Part shown: positions 55,260 to 63,718 of the stretch, piece by piece | How the letters are laid out: every line of letters starts with the position of its first letter | How positions within the stretch are numbered: position 1 is the first letter of the stretch | Assembly: GCA_021788365.1 (NCBI GenBank) | Contig: JAJYKS010000003.1 | Span: forward strand, 62,001 to 126,000 | Length of the DNA: 64,000 nucleotides | Direction: 5' to 3' | From: a bacterium | GTDB taxonomy: Bacteria > Patescibacteria > Microgenomatia > UBA1400 > UBA12108 | Made by a program: the position numbers and the translations under genes | The notes under the pieces: generated by a model | Told to the model about the DNA's origin: nothing | Seen by the model: the letters and a program-made list of their open reading frames with translations, nothing else | Database searches by the model: none

Positions 55260-57053
55260 TTAAAGTTGATTTTTATCTCTAAGTCTCCGATATAGTTCTG
55301 CAACCCATGGCGAATAGTGTTTTGTCTGAAATACTAAATGTAGCTCATATTTTGCCCTGGTTACCCCCACATAAAACAATCTTCTCGCTTCATACATGTC
55401 TTCGGAATTATCCGGTTCGTATTGATTCGGGAAATGGCCTTGGTTCATATTGAACAGAATCACAATATCAAATTCTCTGCCTTTTGAACTGTGAAGCGTA
55501 CTTAGATTGAGTCTTCCCTCATTAGTCATGTGACCCGAAAATTGCAGTAGAGATAGGTCCGAGTTATTCATGGAGCCATCAGTCCTTTGTATCATCGTAT
55601 CAATTGTTGACCAATCATCGATTTTTGTTTTAGCTAATGCAAGCCATGGTGTAATTAACTCTTCTTTAAATTTTAATAGCCAATCATGAGTTGAGCCTGT
55701 TGAGTTTATAGTCTTGTGTAGAAATCCCAAAAGGGTGGTTTCTATGTATCTTTGTTCTTCTCTAGAGATTGTATGTCCGTATACTAGTCTGATTGCCTCG
55801 GTGGTGAGATGCTGGAATGATGGACTTGCGTTTTTCCATCCGCCCGTAATCCATGATGAGCATGCTTCAATGAACCGAGATAATCGATTGTTTCTTAGGA
55901 TTAGTGCATTTCTGTCTGCACGAATAACAGGAATATTCTGGGATGCTGCAATTGAGGATAGTAAGTCTCCATCTTTAGAGTCACGATAAAGTACGGCGAT
56001 TTTTTCAAGCGGTACTCCATTTTCACTTAGCTTAGGTATTAACTCTTTGATTACATAATTTGCTTGTTCTGTGAGATTTCCATCAACTTTGTCAAAGGAT
56101 ATCAATCCTTTGCTCGTTCCTGAAGGAGCTTTGTGGTTTCGATCTTGACCAAGTGCAGAGTTGGACGCTTCAATAATGCTTGTTCCACATCTGTAATTAA
56201 AAGGAAGTTGTATAGTTTTAACTTGTGGGTAAGTGGTTAGGCTCTTTAATAGTTCAGGATTTGCGCCAGTAAACCGATAGATTGATTGATCTGGATCCCC
56301 GACCGCGAAAAGTCGAATATTCGATTTGAAGCAGAGTTGTAATACTAATTCATGTAGAGCGGTGCCAAGATCCTGATATTCGTCAATAAAGAGTACTGGG
56401 TATTTTGCATGCATTGCCTCCCTTATCCACTCGTTTTCGATTACTAATCTAGCTGCTAACAATGGCATGTCTTCAAAATCAATTAGACCATTTTTGCGAA
56501 GATCATTTTCATACGAGTTGATAATCGCAATAATGCCCTTATCCTGATTATTCCAATTTTCGCTATTTCTATTGACTACTGTTCGCCTTATTAATTCAGC
56601 AGTTTTCCATGTGTTGTTTTGTATTATCGGTTTTCCAGTAACGACTTGAAAAGAATTTAGCTTAGACTGTTTTGTTTGCTGAAGCGTAGCTATTTGAGGT
56701 TCTATTGGAAAATCCTTGTAAACACATCTTGCATAGGGCAATATGATCTGCGAATATGCAAAGCTATGTACTGTTCCAATAAAAATTCTATCACTTGGCT
56801 CTATTCCTATTTTCAGTAGTTTTCCTTCTAACTCTAGTGCACACTCGTTGTTATATGTTACACAAGCAATTCCCCGCGGCTCTACAACATCGTCTAATAA
56901 TGCGCGCGCAATTGCTGTTGTAAGCGTTCTTGTTTTTCCACTGCCTGGACCGGCTAAAACTACACAGTGTCCTTTTTCCTGAACTGCCTCAATTTGCTGA
57001 GGGTTGCCATCCATTTCTTCGAGCGTTTGTTGAAAAAGACTACGACTGGACAT
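55260..57053 (-). CDS. gajB: Gabija protein GajB (UvrD-like helicase)
   Basis: 597 residues of the UvrD/Rep family: Walker A VLAGPGSGKTRTLT (about 32-45), DEYQD in LFIDEYQDLGTAL (about 223), VGDPDQSIYRFTGAN (motif III), TLHSSKGREFDIVIL and the motif VI RLFYVGVTRAKYEL. With the OLD-type nuclease gene immediately upstream and a 14-bp overlap it forms the gajA-gajB pair. In Gabija, GajB is the helicase-like partner of GajA in anti-phage defence. Longer than the Bacillus GajB (about 494 aa). Confidence 0.85.
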   Translation of the reverse strand: MSSRSLFQQTLEEMDGNPQQIEAVQEKGHCVVLAGPGSGKTRTLTTAIARALLDDVVEPRGIACVTYNNECALELEGKLLKIGIEPSDRIFIGTVHSFAYSQIILPYARCVYKDFPIEPQIATLQQTKQSKLNSFQVVTGKPIIQNNTWKTAELIRRTVVNRNSENWNNQDKGIIAIINSYENDLRKNGLIDFEDMPLLAARLVIENEWIREAMHAKYPVLFIDEYQDLGTALHELVLQLCFKSNIRLFAVGDPDQSIYRFTGANPELLKSLTTYPQVKTIQLPFNYRCGTSIIEASNSALGQDRNHKAPSGTSKGLISFDKVDGNLTEQANYVIKELIPKLSENGVPLEKIAVLYRDSKDGDLLSSIAASQNIPVIRADRNALILRNNRLSRFIEACSSWITGGWKNASPSFQHLTTEAIRLVYGHTISREEQRYIETTLLGFLHKTINSTGSTHDWLLKFKEELITPWLALAKTKIDDWSTIDTMIQRTDGSMNNSDLSLLQFSGHMTNEGRLNLSTLHSSKGREFDIVILFNMNQGHFPNQYEPDNSEDMYEARRLFYVGVTRAKYELHLVFQTKHYSPWVAELYRRLRDKNQL

Positions 57054-58827
57054 TGTTTGAAATATACTCCAGAGCTACTTTTATGTATTCTGGCGGATTC
57101 AGGCCGATACTTGCTTCGGAGAGTTTCCCAGCGAGCCTACCTTTTCCTATGTCAGAAATCATGGATAGTAACTGCTCTCCATTTATTGGACTCTCTCCAT
57201 TTTTCCATGATTCAATTCTTTGCTGTCTGACTGATCCAAAATTCTGTGCTTGAATGACCTCGAGAAGGGCGGTTCCTAATTCAGGAGTTTCTGCGACTTC
57301 GATTTCTAAAGTTGAGTTATTGCAAAATATACCATTTTCCATCCCTAAGCTTTTTAGTTTCTCTTCATCATTTGATAATTCTTGTTTTTCTGTTTCTGAC
57401 ATTTGCTCTTCATTTTTGAGTTCATTATTTAACTGGATTAACGAGAGTAGCCTATTAATACCTAGTGGTTGTTTGCCAGTAAGAGGATCCCAGTCTGTGA
57501 TGATGCAAAAAGGAAGAGATAGCGATCTGGCGAGACGAACATAAGGGTCAAAGTTGACCCCGCCAACATTACATACGCTAATACCTAGGTCATCGAGATT
57601 TATGTTTAGGGTTTTGGAGAAAACAGGCATAAGAGCTTCTTCAGCGTCTCCTTCAACAAAAATAACACCTTTGGCAAACAAAATCTCTGCTCGAGTAGTA
57701 TCCAAGTATCTTTGTAAATCTTCCATCAACTCTGGCTGTAGAGCTAAACTTGCCAAGGAATGTCCTACGGTACCAAGCCCGTTTTCTTGTTTTAACACTA
57801 CGATGGAGTTGAGTTGAGCAACACTCGCAATATTGGGTGAATGGGTGGTCATCAACAGACATAACGGTTCGTCTTTACTACTTTCAAAGAGCTTCTTAAA
57901 AACAGTTCGCTGAAGGTGTGGATGCAGATGTGCTTCTGGTTCCTCTATACACATTATCGTAAAATTTTGATCATTTTTTGTTCTAAGCCATTCGTATTCT
58001 GCTAACTTAAGGGTAAGGAGAACAAGATTTGCCGAGCCGAGGCTGGCATCGGATATTCCTCGTTTTCCATTGTCAATTAGCATGCGTACTGATCTGAATA
58101 ATCGTTGCGGATTTGTTGGTGCAATGCCAAATTTAGCGTTTACATCGTTCATGGGGCCAGTAAGCGTCGAAATTTTGGAAGTGAGAGATGATTCCAAATC
58201 TTTAATGGAAGTGATGTTCGTTACTTGGGCAGTTGCATCTTCAACATTTTTTGCTACTTCTATAATTGTTTCTTTGGGAACTTTGCTAATGGCATCATCT
58301 AATAGTGGTCGAAGTGGAGAAGTTTGCCAGTTTCCGAGTTCTGTTTCAGCATCTCTGAGTGCATGTAAAATTTCAATGCATATTTTGTTTCTAACACTAT
58401 TGGAAATACCACCTCTGGATTCGTCACCCGCACCATAAACTTTAAATTCATAATCTGTTTCGGACTGCGCTTCCCCTGATACTTCTGGTTTTTTCCGATA
58501 TACATAGCTTAATCTAGAAATTGTGTGGTCTTCAGCAAGTCTGTAGTCGGTTAGGAGGGCTAGTATTGCTTCATCACTATCAAAATCTGAAAAATCGAGA
58601 TGTATTTCCACTGTTGGGTTAGGATCGGTACATTCATCCCAAATATCCGTTTGCTTAAGTTGTCTAGCTGAGTCAGGTAGTGAAGCGTCTAAAACTAGCC
58701 TTAGCGCAAATAGAAAATTGCTTTTACCGACTCTATTTTCGCCAACTATTACGGTATTTCCGCTTAGAGGAATGTCAAGCGATTTGAAGTTTCTAAAGTT
58801 TTTTATTTGAACTCTGGATAGTCTCAT
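57040..58827 (-). CDS. gajA: Gabija protein GajA (OLD-family ATPase-Toprim nuclease)
   Basis: 595 residues. N-terminal ABC-type ATPase: RIQIKNFRNFKSLDIPL, Walker A VGENRVGKSNFLFALRL (about 30-46), Walker B IMCIEEPEAHLHPHLQ with THSP after it. C-terminal Toprim: GVIFVEGDAEEALMPVF (about 386-402) and ITDWDPL (about 444). This is the class 2 OLD layout paired with a UvrD-like helicase, i.e. Gabija. GajA cuts DNA and is held inactive by nucleotides in known systems. TAAAAT (minus, 58834-58839) lies 6 nt before the ATG. Confidence 0.88.
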   Translation of the reverse strand: MRLSRVQIKNFRNFKSLDIPLSGNTVIVGENRVGKSNFLFALRLVLDASLPDSARQLKQTDIWDECTDPNPTVEIHLDFSDFDSDEAILALLTDYRLAEDHTISRLSYVYRKKPEVSGEAQSETDYEFKVYGAGDESRGGISNSVRNKICIEILHALRDAETELGNWQTSPLRPLLDDAISKVPKETIIEVAKNVEDATAQVTNITSIKDLESSLTSKISTLTGPMNDVNAKFGIAPTNPQRLFRSVRMLIDNGKRGISDASLGSANLVLLTLKLAEYEWLRTKNDQNFTIMCIEEPEAHLHPHLQRTVFKKLFESSKDEPLCLLMTTHSPNIASVAQLNSIVVLKQENGLGTVGHSLASLALQPELMEDLQRYLDTTRAEILFAKGVIFVEGDAEEALMPVFSKTLNINLDDLGISVCNVGGVNFDPYVRLARSLSLPFCIITDWDPLTGKQPLGINRLLSLIQLNNELKNEEQMSETEKQELSNDEEKLKSLGMENGIFCNNSTLEIEVAETPELGTALLEVIQAQNFGSVRQQRIESWKNGESPINGEQLLSMISDIGKGRLAGKLSEASIGLNPPEYIKVALEYISNNVQS

Positions 58828-58887
58828 AGTTGTATTTTACTCTTCTGGAGATAGACTTACATAAATTGGTCATAATTAGGCTAAAAT

Positions 58888-59367
58888 ATGGTTATGGATT
58901 CACAGACGGTAATAAGCTATGTGCTTGGGGCTATTTCTGGCTTGGCACTGGCTGTTCTCAAAACCGTTCCAAAGATTGTCGAGGATATTTGGACTGATCA
59001 TCGCGAGGCTCGAAAAGCGATAAAACTAGATAAAAACAATCTTGTTAGCCAGTTGCTATACGACCTGCCAAAAGGAAAGGCTCAAGATTTTTACTATACT
59101 ACCGTTAAGAAAAGTGATGGGGAACACATCGTTGCTCGAATGTCGAAGTATGACAAGAAAATGGCACAACAGATTGACGCGTACCTTGATCTCTGGAGGC
59201 ACTATGCCACCTCAAAACGTTTAATTGACGATAACCATGAAATTGTCCTGATGGATGAGTACGATGAACCGGTTTCTAAAGGGCCGTTATACGTTGAAGG
59301 GTTGCTAGACAGACTTTGCAAGGAGTATGGTTCGATAATTGACCTCTTGAACAAATGGAAGGTTTAA
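58888..59367 (+). CDS. Hypothetical membrane-anchored protein next to Gabija
   Basis: 159 residues. N-terminal hydrophobic segment (about 8-26, VISYVLGAISGLALAVLKTV), then a charged helical domain (EDIWTDHREARKAIKL, KYDKKMAQQIDAYLDLWRHY). No family recognised. Divergent from gajA, with 60 bp between the two start codons. Could be an unrelated island gene or an accessory of the defence module. Confidence 0.6.
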   Translation: MVMDSQTVISYVLGAISGLALAVLKTVPKIVEDIWTDHREARKAIKLDKNNLVSQLLYDLPKGKAQDFYYTTVKKSDGEHIVARMSKYDKKMAQQIDAYLDLWRHYATSKRLIDDNHEIVLMDEYDEPVSKGPLYVEGLLDRLCKEYGSIIDLLNKWKV

Positions 59368-59426
59368 GGGGCCTCTGTAATTCATAGTCGTAAGGATGGG
59401 GTAGAGTAGAGGAGAACGGCGTCCGA

Positions 59427-59451
59427 AATTGACTCTAGTACGGGGAGCAAG
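59427..59451. repeat. 25-bp direct repeat, left copy
   Basis: AATTGACTCTAGTACGGGGAGCAAG in 25 bases (first 20 AATTGACTCTAGTACGGGGA). An identical copy lies at 60350-60374, so the pair brackets the nucleotidyltransferase gene. Similarity extends weakly upstream (GCGTCCGA against GCGTTCTG). Confidence 0.85.
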
Positions 59452-59516
59452 CATTTTTACCTCTGGAAGTTGAAATGACCCGCATTGGAATAGAGAACTT
59501 CTGATAACATGTATTC

Positions 59517-60311
59517 ATGTCTGAAACAAACTTAGTTGACGAGAAGCTGATACAAAATCCTGCTAAGAGCAAATTTGACAGTGTTTTGAGAAATATACAG
59601 GAACACCTTTTTGTTACTCCAGATAGTGTTGTATATCGGAACGTTATGAAGAATTGGCTTCAATCTACCAAAAATAAAGTTGGAGTTGATGATCTGGTAT
59701 TTTTTCCTACTGGGTCAGTGGCAGTGGGAATGGTTAGTATAGAAGCTGGAAGTGATATTGATGGAGTGGTTGTATACAGTTGTACTTCGGATAAAACTGA
59801 CTCGGTTAGCACAGCTCTTGTAAACGTAGATTTACCAGAAGAATTTAATCCATTTTTGGTAATGTCTCGAGTAGAAAACAGGATTGAAGGTTTTTTTGAG
59901 CGAGTTGATGATGTTCTTATGATGAATAGACCTAGCATGACAGATGAGATAGCGCTGCTGTTTGCTCCAAGCCTATCTGAGTTGAGTGATGAGGCAGAAA
60001 AGTCACTTGTTGATGGATGGAGAAAACAGGTTATCGCTAAACTTGCTTTGTTACCGGAAGGAAAAGGTGAGTTGGTGTGGGGCTTGATGTGTGGATGGCT
60101 TGAGAAGCAGTTTGTCCACTATGAGGAGAGTGATGGGGGCGACCAAGAGAAAAGAAAAATCCGAGTAGAGTCTGTGATTGACAAAAAGATTTCTGAAAGA
60201 ATCTCAGATGATGGTGAGCGAAGGGAGAGGGCAAAGACTTTTATTGATAGTCTTAGGAGTACTTTTCACTACCCGAGTTTTGATGAAATGGTACTAGCTT
60301 ATTTCAACTAG
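59517..60311 (+). CDS. Nucleotidyltransferase-fold protein
   Basis: 264 residues. The pol-beta-type nucleotidyltransferase motif is visible as FFPTGSVAVGMVSIEAG followed by SDIDGVVVY (about 61-86): a GS loop and a DxD pair about 13 residues later, the metal-binding acids. The rest is helical and acidic with no recognised domain. It may add nucleotides to a small molecule, protein or RNA, as in drug-modifying or toxin-neutralising enzymes; substrate unknown. The gene is enclosed by identical 25-bp repeats. Confidence 0.7.
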   Translation: MSETNLVDEKLIQNPAKSKFDSVLRNIQEHLFVTPDSVVYRNVMKNWLQSTKNKVGVDDLVFFPTGSVAVGMVSIEAGSDIDGVVVYSCTSDKTDSVSTALVNVDLPEEFNPFLVMSRVENRIEGFFERVDDVLMMNRPSMTDEIALLFAPSLSELSDEAEKSLVDGWRKQVIAKLALLPEGKGELVWGLMCGWLEKQFVHYEESDGGDQEKRKIRVESVIDKKISERISDDGERRERAKTFIDSLRSTFHYPSFDEMVLAYFN

Positions 60312-60349
60312 CTACATCAGACTGGTTTTGATGCCACGATTGCGTTCTG

Positions 60350-60374
60350 AATTGACTCTAGTACGGGGAGCAAG
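60350..60374. repeat. 25-bp direct repeat, right copy
   Basis: Identical to 59427-59451. It lies 38 bp after the nucleotidyltransferase stop. The flanks beyond the repeats differ. Confidence 0.85.
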
Positions 60375-60491
60375 GCGTCTGAGAACTTATAATCTCAAGG
60401 CGTAATTTGGTAAAAATGACCTAGGTAGGTCAGTCTTCAGAGGTCACTCGGATAAGCCCTATAGTTTGTTTATGTGATATACTGCTCGGTT

Positions 60492-60752
60492 ATGCCAGAG
60501 ACATTTAAGTGTTTTACGCTGTGTCCATATTTTGAGTGGGTGAGTGAAGATGGGCGTTCTGCATTTGTCCGATGCAAGGCACTCCCAGGTGGAACCGAAT
60601 TTGAGGTGATACCGGCAGGCGACTCTGCACCGGAGTTTTTTGAGGGTGTTAGAGAAGGGAAAGATATGAAACTCCCATATCCCTGCCAGGTGGTGGAGCC
60701 AACATTGATTACCACAATTGCTTTATATATTTCTAATAAGAACAAAGATTGA
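60492..60752 (+). CDS. Small cysteine-containing hypothetical protein
   Basis: 86 residues, MPETFKCFTLCPYFEWVSEDG..., three cysteines in the first 27 residues and a beta-rich middle (FVRCKALPGGTEFEVIPAG). Not recognised. A GTG at 60474 is an alternative start. The next gene begins 11 bp after its stop. Confidence 0.55.
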   Translation: MPETFKCFTLCPYFEWVSEDGRSAFVRCKALPGGTEFEVIPAGDSAPEFFEGVREGKDMKLPYPCQVVEPTLITTIALYISNKNKD

Positions 60753-60763
60753 TAGGCAGCAAT

Positions 60764-61030
60764 ATGACCTATTCACCTGAAGATGTTGCCGCGATGTATG
60801 AGACGATGACCGGCGAGGAAATCGCTGCGCTTACTGGACTTGCTTTGCTGAAGGTGTATGAGTTGGCGCGTGAGGGTGGAGCTGATATTCGTCCCCGTGG
60901 TCACAGACCTGTTTTAGAGAGCCCGGGACTTGATGTGCTTCAAGAAATGCTTGCCAATGCTTCACAACGTGAAGTTGCAGAGCAGCTGGGTGTTAGCAAA
61001 CGGACAGTCCAGAGGTGGCTGGGTAAGTAG
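60764..61030 (+). CDS. Small double helix-turn-helix protein
   Basis: 88 residues. The N-terminal part TGEEIAALTGLALLKVYEL looks like one HTH and the C-terminal part SQREVAEQLGVSKRTVQRWL is a clear resolvase/HTH-23-like helix-turn-helix. Likely a DNA-binding regulator of the island. The ATG at 60764 is preferred because the earlier GATTGA stop-rich frame gives no better start. Confidence 0.75.
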   Translation: MTYSPEDVAAMYETMTGEEIAALTGLALLKVYELAREGGADIRPRGHRPVLESPGLDVLQEMLANASQREVAEQLGVSKRTVQRWLGK

Positions 61031-61179
61031 GTTGTCGAGCGTCCGAGTAAGCTCGTGAACTGAGTGCAGCGTTTGATTTTGACATAACTAGGGAAGTTAA
61101 TATTAGATATGGTTAAGTAGAAGGTATCGAGGTGTGGAAACTTCAGTTGACATCCTAGTCTTATAGTATAATACACTTG

Positions 61180-61545
61180 ATGAGTGAACATCTGAGTCAA
61201 TTTGTCGAAATTGTACATATTGATCGAGCAAGTGTTGCGACTGGAGAAGGCCTTGTAGAGCAGAACATTAGGCGACTGATAAGTGCTGGGATAGAAGTAC
61301 ACTTTGTGTCTCCTGACGTAGATCTAGCAGTTCCTGTTTATACGGCGATGCCAGACAAAGATGTGAGTATAGTTTTGGGAGGAAAATATTTTAGCAATGG
61401 TCCAACAATGCATGGACATGATTGTGTCGACAGAAGGGCAGCAGCTTGGAAAACTTTGGGATACTGCGTAATAATAAATCCGGAGATTACAATGACGGAT
61501 GCAGAGGCTCAGTGGACGAGGTCGGATCAGGAATTCTCTGACTAG
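61180..61545 (+). CDS. Hypothetical protein
   Basis: 121 residues, mixed alpha/beta (FVEIVHIDRASVATGEGLVEQNIRRL, AGIEVHFVSPDVDLAVPVY, HDCVDRRAAAWKTLG). The pattern of a strand, helix and acidic residues is reminiscent of nucleotide-binding or nuclease folds but nothing certain. TATAAT at 61167-61172 is 7 nt before the ATG. Last intact gene of the island. Confidence 0.55.
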   Translation: MSEHLSQFVEIVHIDRASVATGEGLVEQNIRRLISAGIEVHFVSPDVDLAVPVYTAMPDKDVSIVLGGKYFSNGPTMHGHDCVDRRAAAWKTLGYCVIINPEITMTDAEAQWTRSDQEFSD

Positions 61546-61741
61546 CGTGAGATGGTGATCGACGACTCTTGTGAGTGGGGGATTTGGAAATGATAATGTA
61601 GTCGGAACAAGCTAACTACTTTCCGAGTAGTTTGAACGTTCTCCACGATGGGGAACACTACCTTAGGTTTTCTTAGAGTTTCTACAGAATTAGGTAGTCA
61701 GTGAATGATAAGAAGAATCAACAAATTTTACAATAGAAAAG
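61546..61741. other. Intergenic region with several hairpins
   Basis: No gene. ACTACTTTCCGAGTAGT (61614-61632), GTTCTCCACGATGGGGAAC (61638-61656) and CTACCTTAGG...AGGTAG (61659-61698) can each form hairpins in succession. Whether they are terminators, a small RNA or element-end structures cannot be told. Confidence 0.4.
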
Positions 61742-61924
61742 GCGAGGGCACGGTGGGTGCTCTATTATGTGGACACGCCAATGGACAAGATGCGGGTCCG
61801 CACGGCACAGCGGACGATACACCCAGGTACTGACTCGTTCGAGATTAGTGAGGAACTGTTTGAGAGCTACGTGAAATATTGGGAGCCGCCCGCGGCGGAC
61901 GAGCAGTATACGCTCGCCGCATAA
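61742..61924 (+). pseudogene. Gene remnant at the right edge of the island
   Basis: An open frame without a normal start reads RARWVLYYVDTPMDKMRV and continues through TDSFEISEELFESYVKYWEPP to a TAA at 61922-61924. Upstream in frame there is a stop at 61709 and no ATG, only GTG at 61757 or 61769. It looks like the 3' end of a gene cut by the island. Original function unknown. Ends 4 bp before the convergent alcohol dehydrogenase stop. Confidence 0.5.
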
Positions 61925-61928
61925 ACGC

Positions 61929-62981
61929 TTACTTTTGCGGGAATGATTTCTTCATGTCGATTACATATCTTTTCGACATTTTTTTGCCAATGAGTGCGTC
62001 CCAGGCCTTATTAATATCTTGGATTTGTATAACCTCAATTTCGGGGAGGATATTGTACTTGGCGCTGTAGTCTAGCATCTCCTGGGTTTCTTTGATGCCG
62101 CCTATGCCTGAGCCCGCGATGGATTTTTGGCCATTTATAACCATGCCCGAATGAAAGCCCGGCATTGGTTCTATGGGTCCTACCAGACAAAGCGTGCCGT
62201 GGACATTCAGGAGACTGAGATATGGTGTGACGTCGTGTCCTGACGGGATTGTGTCGAGAAGAAAGTCGAATGTATGCGCCGCGCGTGCTAAATCTTCCTT
62301 GGAGGTTGAGACGATGATCCCTTTTGCCCCGTACGCCTTTGCGGCCTTTTCTTTGGCCTTTGAGGAGGTTATGACCCAGACCTCGGCACCCATTTTCTTG
62401 GCGTATTTGACTCCCATGTGTCCGAGTCCGCCAAGGCCGATAATGCCGACTTTCATGTTTTTCCCGATTTTCCAGTGCCGCAGAGGGGAGTAGGTCGTGA
62501 TACCTGCGCAAAGTAGCGGTGCAGCTTGTGCCATATCCAGCGATTTGGGTAGATGTAGCACGAAATGCTCGGGTACCACTATCAGTGTCGAGTAGCCGCC
62601 TTTTGTATCCGTCCCATCGACGGGGTCTTTTGAGCTATATGTCCAGACAGTTTCATTGAAACAGCTGTTTTCGTACCCCTTTTTACAGGCTTCGCACGTT
62701 CCACAGCTCCCCACCATGCAGCCCACACCAACCCTATCACCGGGCTTGAAGTGCTTTACGGATTTGCCAACGCGCGTGACGATACCTACGATTTCGTGAC
62801 CTGGCACACACGGGTACGCTACCTCTCCCCATTCACCTTTTGCCGTGTGGATGTCACTATGGCAGACGCCACAGTAGTGAATGTCGATTTCTACATCGGT
62901 GCTTTTGGGCTCGCGCCGCTCGAATTCGTAGTATTCGAGTGGCTTTTTTGACGAGGGAGCGGCGAACGACTTTGCTTTCAT
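61929..62981 (-). CDS. Zinc alcohol dehydrogenase (CAD/YahK type, NADP)
   Basis: 350 residues. Catalytic zinc ligands in HYCGVCHSD (Cys about 37) and GHEIVG, the structural zinc lobe GSCGTCEACKKGYENSC (about 93-109), and the Rossmann motif GIIGLGGLGHMGVKYAKKMG. The features fit the cinnamyl-alcohol-dehydrogenase-like, NADP-linked group (as in YahK/YjgB). It probably reduces aldehydes to alcohols as part of fermentation or detoxification. The normal chromosome resumes here. Confidence 0.92.
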   Translation of the reverse strand: MKAKSFAAPSSKKPLEYYEFERREPKSTDVEIDIHYCGVCHSDIHTAKGEWGEVAYPCVPGHEIVGIVTRVGKSVKHFKPGDRVGVGCMVGSCGTCEACKKGYENSCFNETVWTYSSKDPVDGTDTKGGYSTLIVVPEHFVLHLPKSLDMAQAAPLLCAGITTYSPLRHWKIGKNMKVGIIGLGGLGHMGVKYAKKMGAEVWVITSSKAKEKAAKAYGAKGIIVSTSKEDLARAAHTFDFLLDTIPSGHDVTPYLSLLNVHGTLCLVGPIEPMPGFHSGMVINGQKSIAGSGIGGIKETQEMLDYSAKYNILPEIEVIQIQDINKAWDALIGKKMSKRYVIDMKKSFPQK

Positions 62982-63000
62982 AGGCTATATTGTACAGTAT

Positions 63001-63693
63001 ATGGCTATGGTGATACATAAATATTTTGGTATCGACGGCGCGGCAGAATCCACGGGAGTAACCGTTGTCATCGATATTTTTCGTGCCGCAACGACGGCAG
63101 CATATTTACTCGGTAGAGGGGTGGATAAAGTATTGCCGGTTGCGACAAAAGAGGAAGCCTTCCTGTATAAGAAGCAGAATCCCGATTGTTTACTTGTGGG
63201 GGAGGAGCACGGTATAAAAATTGAAGGATTTAATCTTGGGAATTCTCCGTACGAAGTTAGTAGCGCAAGCGGCTTGAAAGGGAAAATTGCAGTCCATAGG
63301 AGCTCGGCGGGGACACAGGGGGTGGTAAACGCTACAGGGGCGTCTGAAATTATATTTGGTAGCTTTGCCACCTGCAGTGCGGTTGCCGGCTATATAGAGG
63401 CAAGAAATCCGATGACTGTTTCGATTGTAGCGATGGATGGGGCGGGGAGCGAGGACGATCTGTACGCTGATTACTTGATCGCGAAGCTCACTAAAAAAGA
63501 GCCAAAACCCATTGAAGAGATTGTTGAGTTTATGCGGCATCACCCTGGGGGTTGGCGGTTCTTGGATCCCAATAATAGAGAATTTCCTGAGCAGGATTTT
63601 TACCTTTGCCTGTCACTGGACGCCTTCCATTTTGTACCTTTGTTGCGAGGGGGCTATCTTGAAAAGGTAGTACGCGTTGCGGATGACGGATAA
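63001..63693 (+). CDS. ComB-like 2-phosphosulfolactate phosphatase
   Basis: 230 residues. VTVVIDIFRAATTAAYLLGRGVDKVLPVAT, VGEEHGIKIEGFNLGNSPYEV and HRSSAGTQGVVNATGASEIIFGSFA match the ComB family well, including the GNSP motif. In coenzyme M biosynthesis ComB removes phosphate from 2-phosphosulfolactate; in bacteria the family often has another or unknown substrate. No other coenzyme M genes are in view. TATATT lies 9 nt before ATG 63001. Confidence 0.8.
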   Translation: MAMVIHKYFGIDGAAESTGVTVVIDIFRAATTAAYLLGRGVDKVLPVATKEEAFLYKKQNPDCLLVGEEHGIKIEGFNLGNSPYEVSSASGLKGKIAVHRSSAGTQGVVNATGASEIIFGSFATCSAVAGYIEARNPMTVSIVAMDGAGSEDDLYADYLIAKLTKKEPKPIEEIVEFMRHHPGGWRFLDPNNREFPEQDFYLCLSLDAFHFVPLLRGGYLEKVVRVADDG

Positions 63694-63718
63694 TACTTTT
63701 TATTGATAAAATTACGTT

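Noticed and set aside
59517..60311. CD-NTase of a CBASS system
   Set aside because: The protein is short (264 aa), shows only the general pol-beta motif, and no CBASS effector, E1/E2 or JAB gene is adjacent. Kept as a general nucleotidyltransferase-fold protein.
61147..61172. TTGACA-TATAAT as a full sigma-70 promoter before 61180
   Set aside because: The spacing is only 14 bp, too short for a classical promoter; the -10 alone was used for the leaderless argument.
61881..61887. GGGAGCC as the right attachment site matching the tRNA-Asn end
   Set aside because: Only 7 bases match, which is expected by chance in this span, and the site lies inside the remnant frame.
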